From the NCBI RefSeq assembly GCF_023008405.1, contig NZ_CP095376.1, positions 7,172,501 to 7,236,500 on the forward strand: a stretch of 64,000 nucleotides of DNA, read 5' to 3'. Position 1 is the first letter of the stretch; each line of letters opens with the position of its first letter. A program made the position numbers and the translations under genes. The DNA comes from Amycolatopsis sp. FBCC-B4732. GTDB taxonomy: Bacteria; Actinomycetota; Actinomycetes; Mycobacteriales; Pseudonocardiaceae. Of the stretch, positions 45,244 through 53,332 are shown one piece after another. Below the pieces are notes generated by a model. It was given only the letters and a program-made list of their open reading frames with translations. It did no database searches and was not told the DNA's origin.

Positions 45244-47799
45244 ATGGACCAGACGTTCACGGCGATCACTCTGCCCGAAGCAGTGCGCTGGCTGTTCGAG
45301 ACCAACGGCTACGACGTCGCCGGCCCCGTCGAGTTCGACGGGGCCGCGGTCGATCTCGTCGCGACCCAGCTCTCCGGCTTCAGCGAGCAGAACGTCTACA
45401 TCGAGGCCACCATCCAGCACGTGGACGGCGCGAAATACGAAGAGCTACTCGCCAAGCTGACGCGTTTCCGCACCCGACTGGGCGCGCAGCGAATGATAAT
45501 TTCCCCGGCGGGGTTCGCGGCGGGTGTCAAGGAAAGCGCCGGCGCCGAGGGGATCCTCACCTTCACCTACAACGAACTGTTCGCGAACTTCGAACGAGTT
45601 CAACCGTACCTGTCCTACATCCTCGGCGATTCGCGTCAGGCGAAGACCCTGCAGGCGCTGGACGAGGTCTACGAAGAGCCGAACTTCGACGACAAGTACG
45701 GCAACCAGTGGGCGACGAAACACCTCACCGACTGGCTGCACGACGAGGACAAGGACCGGTCCTGGCTGATCATCGTCGGCGAGTACGGCACCGGCAAGAC
45801 CGCGCTGACCGAGGTGCTGCAGAAGCGGTGGGCGGAGCTGTACCAGAAGGGCGACAGCCCGCGCCTGCCGTTCCGGATCGAACTCCGTGACTTCGCCAAG
45901 CAGTTCGACTCCCGCGGGCTGCTGCACCACTTCCTCGACCGGAACGAGCTGGCCCACCTCCCGGTCTCCTTCGTCGAGAGCATGATCTCCAACGGCCGCG
46001 TCGTCTTGCTGCTGGACGGCTACGACGAAATGGCCCAGTACCTGAACGTGCGCGAGCGGCGTGCCTGCCTGGAGGCGCTCGCCGACCTGGCCAGCAACGG
46101 GGCGAAGGGGATTTTGACGAGCCGCCCCAACTACTTCACCGAAGCCGAAGAGCTGCGGGTGTTCGAAGTCCTGTACCAGAAGCTGGGCTCGCACCGCCAG
46201 ATCAACGTCCTGGACCGCGCCGTCGTCGAGCAGGAACGCGAGGTCGATTCGCTGCTGGAGCGGTTCGTCCTCAACCGCGTGGAACGCAGCCTGCGCGACC
46301 TGACGTACGAGCAGACCATCGAGCTGGTGCGCCGGCGCCTGAAGGACGACCCCGAAGGCGCAAGCGTCGTCACCGGGTTGCTGTCGAAGGTCTTCCGCAA
46401 CGAAGAGGACCGGAACGTCTCGCTGTCCGGCAAGCCGGTGATCATCACCTACCTCCTCGACGTCGTCGAAGAACTGAAGAAGGACGACGCCGGAGACCCC
46501 GAGCAGAAGATGTCCGAGTGGGACATCTACAACCTGATCGTCCACAAGCTCATGCTCCGCGACTGGGCCCGGACGTCGACCCTGTTCCCGACGGAACGGC
46601 TGCTCTTCCTCCAGAAGCTCGCCCTGTACACGTCCACGAGCCAGCAGAAGAGCGTCAACGAGTCCAGTTTCCGCGAGGTCATCAGGACGGTCTTCGAATC
46701 GAAGATGACCAAGAAGCGGGTCGAAGGCGTCACCGACGCGGAAGACTCCCTCTTCGACGACCTCCGGTCCTCCACCACCCTCACGAGGAGCACCGACAAG
46801 GTCACCGCGCAGTGGCAGTTCTCCCACAACTCCCTGCGCGAGTACCTGCTGGCCGGCTACCTCATCGACTGTCTCGTCGACGGTCGGCCGGAGCCGCGGT
46901 CCGTCCCGGTGACGGACACCATGATCACCTTCGTCAACTCGATGCCGCAGGACAAGCTGCAAGAGGCCTACACGCAGCTGTCCGCCCTCTGGCCGTCGCG
47001 GAAGATGCACAAGGGCATCGACCAGATGCTCATCCTGCTTTGGGGCGCGAAGCGGCACAACGAGCGCAAGAACCGCAGCGTCCCCGAGAGCCTGACCGAC
47101 CTCGTCGGCGACAGCCTCGACCTCTCGAACTGTACGCTCAGCGGCATCAACTTCAGTGCGGAAGACAACGTCACCCTGCGCGGGCTGAACGCGTCGAGCA
47201 GCATCATGACCGACACCGACTTCTCCCGCACGGACCTGACCGGTTCGAACTTCTCGGACTCCGCGATCGACGCGTGCGTGCTCACGAACGCCGACGTGAC
47301 CGGCGCGGACTTCTCCAACCTCCTGATGCTGGACACCGAGATCACCGGGCTGGTGTGCACCGGAGCGAACTTCACCAACCTCACGAAGGACTCGACGGCG
47401 CTGTTGAAGGTCGGCAAGGACCTGCACGTGCTCGACGCGACCAGGCTCCGGGGCTACCTGAAACGGCGAGGTGCGATCACCGACCCCGTCAACCCGTACT
47501 TCATGTACTGCCTGGACCAGAACTTCGACATCTGCGAGAAGATCTGCCGCGTCCTCCTGGATGGAGCGTGGCATCAGCGCCTCGGCCTGGAGCAGCGCGG
47601 CGCCTCCGAGCGCAACGTCAAGCTGGCCAAGAAGTTCGTGCAGTTCCTGATCTCCATCGGGCACGTCCAGATCAAGAACGGCACCGGCGGCAAGCTCATC
47701 GGCACCACGCAGAGCGGCCGCCCGGTCGTAGCGCGGCTGAGCGAGAACGCCCACATCGACGAAACGCTGCTCCCCTTCTTCGAGGAGAACCTGCGCTAG
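45244..47799 (+). CDS. NACHT NTPase with endonuclease-like N terminus and pentapeptide repeats
   Basis: This 851-aa STAND-type protein is probably a single-gene defence sensor. Residues 1-120 resemble a restriction-endonuclease (PD-(D/E)xK) core: GYDVAGPVEFDGAAVDLVA with D37, then VYIEAT with E54, though the usual lysine is replaced by T56. The NACHT domain (about 170-460) has Walker A GEYGTGKT (179-186), Walker B VVLLLDGYDEM (253-263), the sensor-like LTSRPNY (291-297) and the STAND motif FSHNSLREYLLAGY (526-539). Pentapeptide repeats follow (about 625-712), then a winged-helix-like end (760-851). ATG 45244 follows GGGGGA. It lies alone between the acyl-CoA synthetase and purE. Immunity is inferred from bacterial NACHT families. 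Confidence 0.85.
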   Translation: MDQTFTAITLPEAVRWLFETNGYDVAGPVEFDGAAVDLVATQLSGFSEQNVYIEATIQHVDGAKYEELLAKLTRFRTRLGAQRMIISPAGFAAGVKESAGAEGILTFTYNELFANFERVQPYLSYILGDSRQAKTLQALDEVYEEPNFDDKYGNQWATKHLTDWLHDEDKDRSWLIIVGEYGTGKTALTEVLQKRWAELYQKGDSPRLPFRIELRDFAKQFDSRGLLHHFLDRNELAHLPVSFVESMISNGRVVLLLDGYDEMAQYLNVRERRACLEALADLASNGAKGILTSRPNYFTEAEELRVFEVLYQKLGSHRQINVLDRAVVEQEREVDSLLERFVLNRVERSLRDLTYEQTIELVRRRLKDDPEGASVVTGLLSKVFRNEEDRNVSLSGKPVIITYLLDVVEELKKDDAGDPEQKMSEWDIYNLIVHKLMLRDWARTSTLFPTERLLFLQKLALYTSTSQQKSVNESSFREVIRTVFESKMTKKRVEGVTDAEDSLFDDLRSSTTLTRSTDKVTAQWQFSHNSLREYLLAGYLIDCLVDGRPEPRSVPVTDTMITFVNSMPQDKLQEAYTQLSALWPSRKMHKGIDQMLILLWGAKRHNERKNRSVPESLTDLVGDSLDLSNCTLSGINFSAEDNVTLRGLNASSSIMTDTDFSRTDLTGSNFSDSAIDACVLTNADVTGADFSNLLMLDTEITGLVCTGANFTNLTKDSTALLKVGKDLHVLDATRLRGYLKRRGAITDPVNPYFMYCLDQNFDICEKICRVLLDGAWHQRLGLEQRGASERNVKLAKKFVQFLISIGHVQIKNGTGGKLIGTTQSGRPVVARLSENAHIDETLLPFFEENLR

Positions 47800-47807
47800 C
47801 CGCGGCC

Positions 47808-48305
47808 TCAGTGACCGGTCTTGGTCCGCAGGGCCGCGTCCTTGTCCAGGACCAGCTTCTCCAGGTCCTGCTGGAACTTCGCCATCTTCGAGCGGAGGGC
47901 TTCGTCGGACGCCGCCAGGATGCGGACGGCCAGGAGGCCTGCGTTGCGGGCGCCGCCCACCGAGACCGTGGCCACCGGGACGCCTGCCGGCATCTGGACG
48001 ATCGACAGGAGGGAGTCCAGGCCGTCCAGGTACTTCAGCGGGACCGGGACGCCGATCACCGGGAGGACCGTTGCCGAGGCGACCATGCCCGGGAGGTGGG
48101 CCGCGCCGCCGGCGCCCGCGATGATCACGCGGATGCCGCGGGCCACCGCCGATGTCGCGTAGTCCAGCATGCGCTGCGGGGTGCGGTGCGCCGAGTAGAC
48201 GCCGACCTCGTACTCGACGCCGAACTCGTCCAGCGCCGCGCCGGCCGCCTCCAGGGTCGGCCAGTCCGAGTCGCTGCCCATGATCACGCCCACCTGCGGC
48301 GCCAT
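47808..48305 (-). CDS. purE: N5-carboxyaminoimidazole ribonucleotide mutase
   Basis: PurE converts N5-CAIR to CAIR in purine synthesis. The 165-aa protein has the class I signature [39 protein letters not shown] and [42 protein letters not shown] 48305 fits the family start; the reading frame is open further up. PurK lies 14 bp upstream on the same strand, so the two form an operon. It is convergent with the NACHT gene. Confidence 0.95.
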   Translation of the reverse strand: MAPQVGVIMGSDSDWPTLEAAGAALDEFGVEYEVGVYSAHRTPQRMLDYATSAVARGIRVIIAGAGGAAHLPGMVASATVLPVIGVPVPLKYLDGLDSLLSIVQMPAGVPVATVSVGGARNAGLLAVRILAASDEALRSKMAKFQQDLEKLVLDKDAALRTKTGH

Positions 48306-48319
48306 ACCCGTCACTCCCG

Positions 48320-49504
48320 TCAGTGGATCTCGTAGCCGTCGAGCCAGACGGCGTGGGACAGCCAGTGCGCCGACAGCAGCGCGCGGTTGCGCAGGTCCTC
48401 CATGCGCTCGCCGGTGAAGTTGACGTGCCCGAGCTTGCGCCCCGGGCGCTCCTGCTTGCCGTACAGGTGCACGCGGACCTCCGGGTACCGCGCGAACAGG
48501 TGGTGCAGCCGCTCGTCCGGACCCATCTCGGGCAGCACCGCGGCACCCAGCACGTTCGCCATCACGCACGCCGGCGCGACCAGGTCCGTGCAGCCCAGCG
48601 GGTAGTCCAGGACCGCGCGCAGGTGCTGCTCGAACTGCGACGTGCGCGAGCCGTCCATGGTCCAGTGGCCCGAGTTGTGCGGGCGCATCGCCAGCTCGTT
48701 CACCAGCAGCCCGGTGTCGGTCTCGAACAGCTCGACCGCGAGCAGGCCGGTGACGTCCAGCGTCGCGGCGATCCGCAGCGCCAGGTCCTGGGCCTCGTGC
48801 ACCCGCGAATCGTCGAGCCCCGGCGCCGGGGCCAGCACCTCGGTGTTGATGCCGCCCTCCTGGACGGTCTCGACCACCGGGTACGCCGCGCCCTGGCCGA
48901 AGGGCGAGCGGGCGACGAGCGCGGACAGCTCCCGCCGCATCGCCACCTTCTCCTCGACCAGCAGCGCCGTGCCCGCTTCGAGCAGCTCCGGCACGGTCTC
49001 GCGGGCGTGCTGCGCGGTGTCCAGCATCCAGACGCCGCGGCCGTCGTACCCGCCGGTCGACGCCTTGAGCACCACCGGCCAGCCGTGGTCGTCGCCGAAC
49101 GCCACCACGTCGTCCACTGTGGACACCTCGGCGAAGGCCGGGCCCGGCACACCGAGGCCCGCCATCATCTCGCGCATCACCAGCTTGTTCTGCGCGAAGC
49201 CCAGCGCCGTCGGCGCCGGCCGGATGACGTAGCCCTCCATCGCCAGCGTCAGCAGGTGCTCGCCCGGCACGTGCTCGTGGTCGAAGGTGAGCACGTCGAC
49301 CGAGGCCGCGAACTTGCGCAGCGCCTCGAGGTCGGTGTGGTGGCCCAGCGAGACGTCGCCCGCGACGAGACCCGCGGCTTCGTTCTCCCCCGCGGCGAGC
49401 ACGCGCAGGGACTGGCCGAGGGAGATCGCCGCCTGGTGGGTCATCCGGGCCAGCTGCCCGCCGCCCACCATGCCCACGACGGGCAGACCGGTGTGTTTGT
49501 CCAT
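48320..49504 (-). CDS. purK: 5-(carboxyamino)imidazole ribonucleotide synthase
   Basis: PurK makes N5-CAIR from AIR, bicarbonate and ATP, feeding PurE. The 394-aa ATP-grasp protein starts [23 protein letters not shown] and shows [73 protein letters not shown] 49504 is the first codon of the conserved block. It is cotranscribed with purE, as in most actinobacteria. Confidence 0.95.
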   Translation of the reverse strand: MDKHTGLPVVGMVGGGQLARMTHQAAISLGQSLRVLAAGENEAAGLVAGDVSLGHHTDLEALRKFAASVDVLTFDHEHVPGEHLLTLAMEGYVIRPAPTALGFAQNKLVMREMMAGLGVPGPAFAEVSTVDDVVAFGDDHGWPVVLKASTGGYDGRGVWMLDTAQHARETVPELLEAGTALLVEEKVAMRRELSALVARSPFGQGAAYPVVETVQEGGINTEVLAPAPGLDDSRVHEAQDLALRIAATLDVTGLLAVELFETDTGLLVNELAMRPHNSGHWTMDGSRTSQFEQHLRAVLDYPLGCTDLVAPACVMANVLGAAVLPEMGPDERLHHLFARYPEVRVHLYGKQERPGRKLGHVNFTGERMEDLRNRALLSAHWLSHAVWLDGYEIH

Positions 49505-49530
49505 AGCCCGCTCAGCCTACTGCGCCGATT

Positions 49531-49621
49531 TTTGACAATCCGACCGGCAGCCACGCCGGAACAAGTGCGGTGAGCTGCCAGCTCCGGTGAGTGTCCGCCT
49601 GCTTTCGGCCGGATTGTCAAA
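49531..49621. repeat. 91-bp element with 12-bp inverted ends
   Basis: TTTGACAATCCG (49531-49542) and its exact inverse CGGATTGTCAAA (49610-49621) flank 67 bp between the purK start and the GT87 stop, the right arm covering that stop codon. The interior holds a small GAGCTGCCAGCTC hairpin. It could be a long-loop terminator or a small mobile element; no target duplication is visible. Confidence 0.5.
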
Positions 49622-50825
49622 CGGTCACCAGGCCGGCCGACCGCCGGACCAGGCGTAGCTCACGCACCGCCAGCCCGAGGATCCCCGCCGCCGCCGCGAG
49701 CACGTAGACGTTGCCGAGGAGCGACCAGCCCAGGCCCCAGCCGAACTCCCGGTCGCCGCCGTTGGGCACCAGCATCACGATCTGCGAGGCGAACAGCACC
49801 GCGACCGCCGCCGCGGCCCACCAGCGGGCCTTCACCACGAGCAGCGTGAGCAACGGCACGCACCAGACCCAGTGGTGCGACCACGACACCGGCGACAGCA
49901 GCAGGCCGTAGAACGCCGTCACGAGCAACGCGGCCGCGTCCTCGCCACGCCGGTGCAGCCGCACCACCAGCCACACGGCGGGCACGGCCAGCACCGCCGC
50001 CACGCCGACCGCCACCGCCAGCGACCACGGGGCCAGCGCCGAAGCCCGGTTCACCAGCCCGTTGAGCGATTGGTTGAAGATCCAGTGCACCGACCCGACC
50101 CGGCTCGGGTCGGTCGCCGAATCCCGCCAGAACCGCGCCGCGTCGACCGGGATGACCGCGAACATCACCGCTTCGAGCGCCACGAACGTGCCCACCGCCC
50201 GCAGCCCGTCCTTCCACCGGCCCGTGAAGAACAGGTGCGGCACGAAGATCAGCGGGGTCAGCTTGATCGCCGCCGCCACGCCGATCAGCACGCCCGCCCA
50301 GCGCGACCCGCGCACCGAGAGCACCAGGACGTCCAGCACCACGAACGCCATCAGTATCAAGTTGATCTGGCCCAGGAACAGCGTTTTCCACACCGGTTCC
50401 AGCGCCAGCGCGATGGCCGTTCCCGCCGGCAGCGCCCACCGGCTTCTTCCCAGAAGCGGCGCGTGCCCCGGCGACGACGAAACCACCGTGATCACGACCA
50501 TAAGACCGACCACCGACAAAACCGCGATCACGCCCCACACCAGGCCCGACGGCACCAGCGCGAGCGGCAGGAACAGCGGCGCCGCGGCGGGCGTGTAGGT
50601 GAACGGCAGCCGTACCCAGTCAGGCAGCGCGGTCAGCACGTCCCGCGTGTAGAGCGGGTCGCCGTGCAGCAGCGTCAGCGCACCCGCGCGGTACACGGCG
50701 CTGTCCGCGCCCAGGTGCCACCCGGCCAGCCAGCCGACGACCCCCAGTGCCAGGACAGCGAGCGCGAGCACCCCCGCGAGCACCCGGCCGGTGCGCGCCT
50801 CAGACGCCGGCTTCGACGTCGACAC
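49617..50825 (-). CDS. GT87-family polyprenol-dependent mannosyl/arabinosyltransferase
   Basis: This 402-aa integral membrane protein of the GT87/DUF2029 family (PimE, AftC type) has about 10-11 hydrophobic helices, the extracytoplasmic acidic site GADSAVYRAGALTLLHGDPLYT (donor decaprenyl-phosphate sugar), FLGQINLILM, AIKLTPLIF and SPVSWSHHWVW. It should add a mannose or arabinose to a surface lipid or glycan outside the membrane. GTG 50825 overlaps the end of the upstream GT87 gene by 26 bp. It is a tandem duplicate of that gene. Confidence 0.87.
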   Translation of the reverse strand: MSTSKPASEARTGRVLAGVLALAVLALGVVGWLAGWHLGADSAVYRAGALTLLHGDPLYTRDVLTALPDWVRLPFTYTPAAAPLFLPLALVPSGLVWGVIAVLSVVGLMVVITVVSSSPGHAPLLGRSRWALPAGTAIALALEPVWKTLFLGQINLILMAFVVLDVLVLSVRGSRWAGVLIGVAAAIKLTPLIFVPHLFFTGRWKDGLRAVGTFVALEAVMFAVIPVDAARFWRDSATDPSRVGSVHWIFNQSLNGLVNRASALAPWSLAVAVGVAAVLAVPAVWLVVRLHRRGEDAAALLVTAFYGLLLSPVSWSHHWVWCVPLLTLLVVKARWWAAAAVAVLFASQIVMLVPNGGDREFGWGLGWSLLGNVYVLAAAAGILGLAVRELRLVRRSAGLVTV

Positions 50826-52143
50826 GCGCGGCCGCCTTCTTCCGCGCCCGCCGCTGCAGGCCCCAGCGCAGGATGAGCGCCACGGCCAGCACCACCGGCA
50901 TCAGGATGTAGGCGTCCCCCAGGATGTTCTGCCAGACCGTCCAGTGCAGTTCGACGTTGCGCCCGTTCGGCAGGATCAGCAGCACGCAGCTGACGAACAC
51001 GAACGCCGCGAGGAACGTCCCGACCCAGCGCTTCCACGCCGTCTTCGGGGTGGTCTTCGGCAGCCGCGAGACCAGCAGCACGATCAGCGGGATGACCCAC
51101 ACCCAGTGGTGGGTCCACGAGATCGGCGAGATCAGCAGCGTCCAGAAGGCCGTGACGAGCAGCGCGGCCAGCGCCTGCCCCTTGCGGTGGAACCGCATGA
51201 GCAGCCACAGCGCCGGGATCGCGAGCAGGAAGCCGATGCCCATCGCGGCCTTCGACGCCCACGGCGCGAGGTCGGTGGCCCGGTTCATCAGCGCGTTCAG
51301 CGACTGGTTGCCCGCCCAGTGCACCGGCCCGATCCGGCCGGTGTCGGGCAGCGTCACGGTCCAGTACTTGGCCGCGTCGTGCGAATTGATCAGGAACATC
51401 AGGCCCTGCAGCAGCAGGAACGTCGCGAAGCCGCGGATCGCGTCCATCCGGCGGCCGGTGACGAACAGGTGCCCGAGGAACACCAGCGGCGTGAGCTTGA
51501 TCGCCGCCGCGACCCCGACGAGCACGCCGCCCCACCGGCTGCCGCGGGCGCCGATGACCAGCATGTCGAGCAGGATCATGGCCATCAGGATCAGGTTGAT
51601 CTGGCCGAGGAAGATCGTCCGCCACACCGGCTCGAGCCCGAGGAAGACCAGGAAGAACACGATGGTCGAGCGGGCCGGCGAGGCCCACCAGCGCGGCCCG
51701 TCGGCGGACGGGCGGGGCAGGGCGCCGATCGCGATCCGGATCGACAGCGCCATCGCGCCCAGCGAGACGGCGGTGATCAGCCCCCACGAAATCTGCGTCG
51801 GGAAGGCCGCGAGCGGGACGAAGATCAGCGCCGCCGTCGGCGGGTAGGTGAACGGCAGCAGCGCCCACCACGGTTCGTTGGGCAGGGTGTTCGCGTCGTA
51901 GAGCGAGTCGCCGTGCAGCAGCGTCAAAGCGCCCGCCCGGTACACCGCGCTGTCCACGCCGAGCACCCAGTCGTGCTGCCAGCCGTAGATGCCGTAGCCG
52001 ATCGCGACCAGCGGGATCACCGACAGGATCAGGATCGACCGAGGGCGGACGGACAGGCGGGCGAGTGACTTCCGCAGGGCCAGCCGGTGGTGGGAGCTGG
52101 CCGCGACTTCGCCGTCGACGTCGGTGGATACGGTCCTGGTCAC
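50800..52143 (-). CDS. GT87-family polyprenol-dependent glycosyltransferase
   Basis: This 447-aa GT87 protein has a longer cytoplasmic N terminus (about 35 residues), then the same helices and motifs as its downstream paralogue: GVDSAVYRAGALTLLHGDSLYD, FLGQINLILMAMILLDMLV, AIKLTPLVFLGHLFVTGRR and SPISWTHHWVWVIP. Both genes overlap by 26 bp and are probably co-translated. The pair suggests two related but distinct acceptor or linkage specificities. A GGDEF-like gene lies upstream on the same strand. Confidence 0.87.
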   Translation of the reverse strand: MTRTVSTDVDGEVAASSHHRLALRKSLARLSVRPRSILILSVIPLVAIGYGIYGWQHDWVLGVDSAVYRAGALTLLHGDSLYDANTLPNEPWWALLPFTYPPTAALIFVPLAAFPTQISWGLITAVSLGAMALSIRIAIGALPRPSADGPRWWASPARSTIVFFLVFLGLEPVWRTIFLGQINLILMAMILLDMLVIGARGSRWGGVLVGVAAAIKLTPLVFLGHLFVTGRRMDAIRGFATFLLLQGLMFLINSHDAAKYWTVTLPDTGRIGPVHWAGNQSLNALMNRATDLAPWASKAAMGIGFLLAIPALWLLMRFHRKGQALAALLVTAFWTLLISPISWTHHWVWVIPLIVLLVSRLPKTTPKTAWKRWVGTFLAAFVFVSCVLLILPNGRNVELHWTVWQNILGDAYILMPVVLAVALILRWGLQRRARKKAAARVDVEAGV

Positions 52144-52214
52144 CGCACCAGGAAATCATGACCGGCCCGGTCCAGGTCAGCGAGGTCCGGGCGGAAGCGG
52201 ACTTTTCGGGCGTT

Positions 52215-53063
52215 CTACGCTCGCGCGAGCTGCGCCAGCAGGTCGCACGCGAGCTCGTGGGTGGCGGGCAGCCGCACCGCGGACACGCGGGGCTGCCCCG
52301 CGTCGGCCAGCTGCGCGTCCACCGACAGGCGCTCGTTCAGCGCCCGCCGCAGCGCCACGCCGTGCGAACCGACCCGGTCGTCCTTCGGGACCAGCGCGGC
52401 GACGACGGACGGCCCGAGCGAAGCGACGCTCTGCCCGCTGTCGAACACCGCCCGCAGCGCGTCCGCGACCAGGATCATCCCGGTCAGCCGCGGGAACCCG
52501 GCGACGGTGCTGAGGTCCAGCGAGACGACCAGGAGCACGTGCTCCTCGGCCGCGGGCCGCTCGCGCGCGGCGGCCGCTTGGTAGACCTCGTAGAGCCGGG
52601 TGCGCAGGTACGCGGCCGAGGGCAGGCCGGTCAGCGGGTCGGTGACCTCGGTGTGCACGAGCTGGTCGGTGGCGACGTCGGCCCAGGCCAGCGCGGTGGT
52701 CCGGAGCAGCCGCGACGGCGTGGCGTCGACGTCCGGCGAGACGAAGCCGTCGCCGGCGTGGTCGAGGACGGCGTGCAGCGCGGCGAGGTCGGCGAGGGTT
52801 TCCGCGAGCCCCGCACCGGCCGCCGCCCGCGCCCTGGCCAGCCCGGCCAGCGCGGTTTCGGCGGCTTCGACGCGTCCCTTGGCCATCACGGCCGCGCAGA
52901 CGGCGTCGACCTCGGGCAGGGCCCAGTCGCTGGGGAACCGCCAGCCCGCGGCCAGGCTCGCCGTGCGCCAGCGGGCGCGCAACGCGCGCAGGGAGCGATC
53001 GCGCTCGGACTGGGCCTGGGGCGGGACGTCACCGGGGCCGGAGCGCGTAGCCGGAACGTCCAC
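52215..53063 (-). CDS. Degenerate GGDEF-domain protein
   Basis: This 282-aa cytoplasmic protein has an N-terminal helical region (about 1-140) and a GGDEF-like domain (about 142-275). The substrate motif DPLTGLPSAAYLRTRL is clear, but where the RYGGDEF active site belongs the sequence reads SLGPSVVAALVPKD, so diguanylate cyclase activity is unlikely. It may bind c-di-GMP or GTP, or act as a structural partner. ATG-like GAC context is weak; the start at 53063 (GTG) fits the frame. It is divergent from the sigma-factor gene across 269 bp. Confidence 0.78.
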   Translation of the reverse strand: MDVPATRSGPGDVPPQAQSERDRSLRALRARWRTASLAAGWRFPSDWALPEVDAVCAAVMAKGRVEAAETALAGLARARAAAGAGLAETLADLAALHAVLDHAGDGFVSPDVDATPSRLLRTTALAWADVATDQLVHTEVTDPLTGLPSAAYLRTRLYEVYQAAAARERPAAEEHVLLVVSLDLSTVAGFPRLTGMILVADALRAVFDSGQSVASLGPSVVAALVPKDDRVGSHGVALRRALNERLSVDAQLADAGQPRVSAVRLPATHELACDLLAQLARA

Positions 53064-53269
53064 TGGCCCCCCATCCCTTTCGTCCGGTGCGTGTGGATCT
53101 TGATCGGTGCTTCACGGTGAGGACGTGCCTCGCCGGACCCCGTGACGCGTACTGGCGAGTTTTGTTAAGAAGCTTTTCCACGCCGACACCCGGGGGTGGG
53201 TGATTTTGCTGCGCCGTCGGAGTCAACACCCCGACCACCGCGTGACGGCCCGGGGTGGGTCAGTCACAC

Positions 53270-53298
53270 TTGTCTCGCGCCCCGGACCGGCCTGTAAT
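53270..53298 (+). promoter_or_regulatory. Promoter of sigma/anti-sigma fusion gene
   Basis: TTGTCT (53270-53275) and TGTAAT (53293-53298) are spaced by 17 bp, giving a start near 53305 and a 28-nt leader to GTG 53333. This argues against the further upstream start at 53255, which would lie before the promoter. The rest of the 269-bp gap includes an AT-rich stretch near 53160-53210. Confidence 0.5.
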
Positions 53299-53332
53299 GG
53301 CAGGTCCTGGCCCTAGCCGACCGAGGAGTGCC

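Noticed and set aside
45445..48546. Minus-strand frame of 1033 codons opposite the NACHT gene
   Set aside because: It runs through the NACHT gene and purE/purK in other frames and shows no motif; only composition keeps it open.
49532..49621. TTGACA sequences in the inverted ends as -35 boxes for purK or a plus-strand gene
   Set aside because: No -10 hexamer lies 16-18 bp downstream on either strand.
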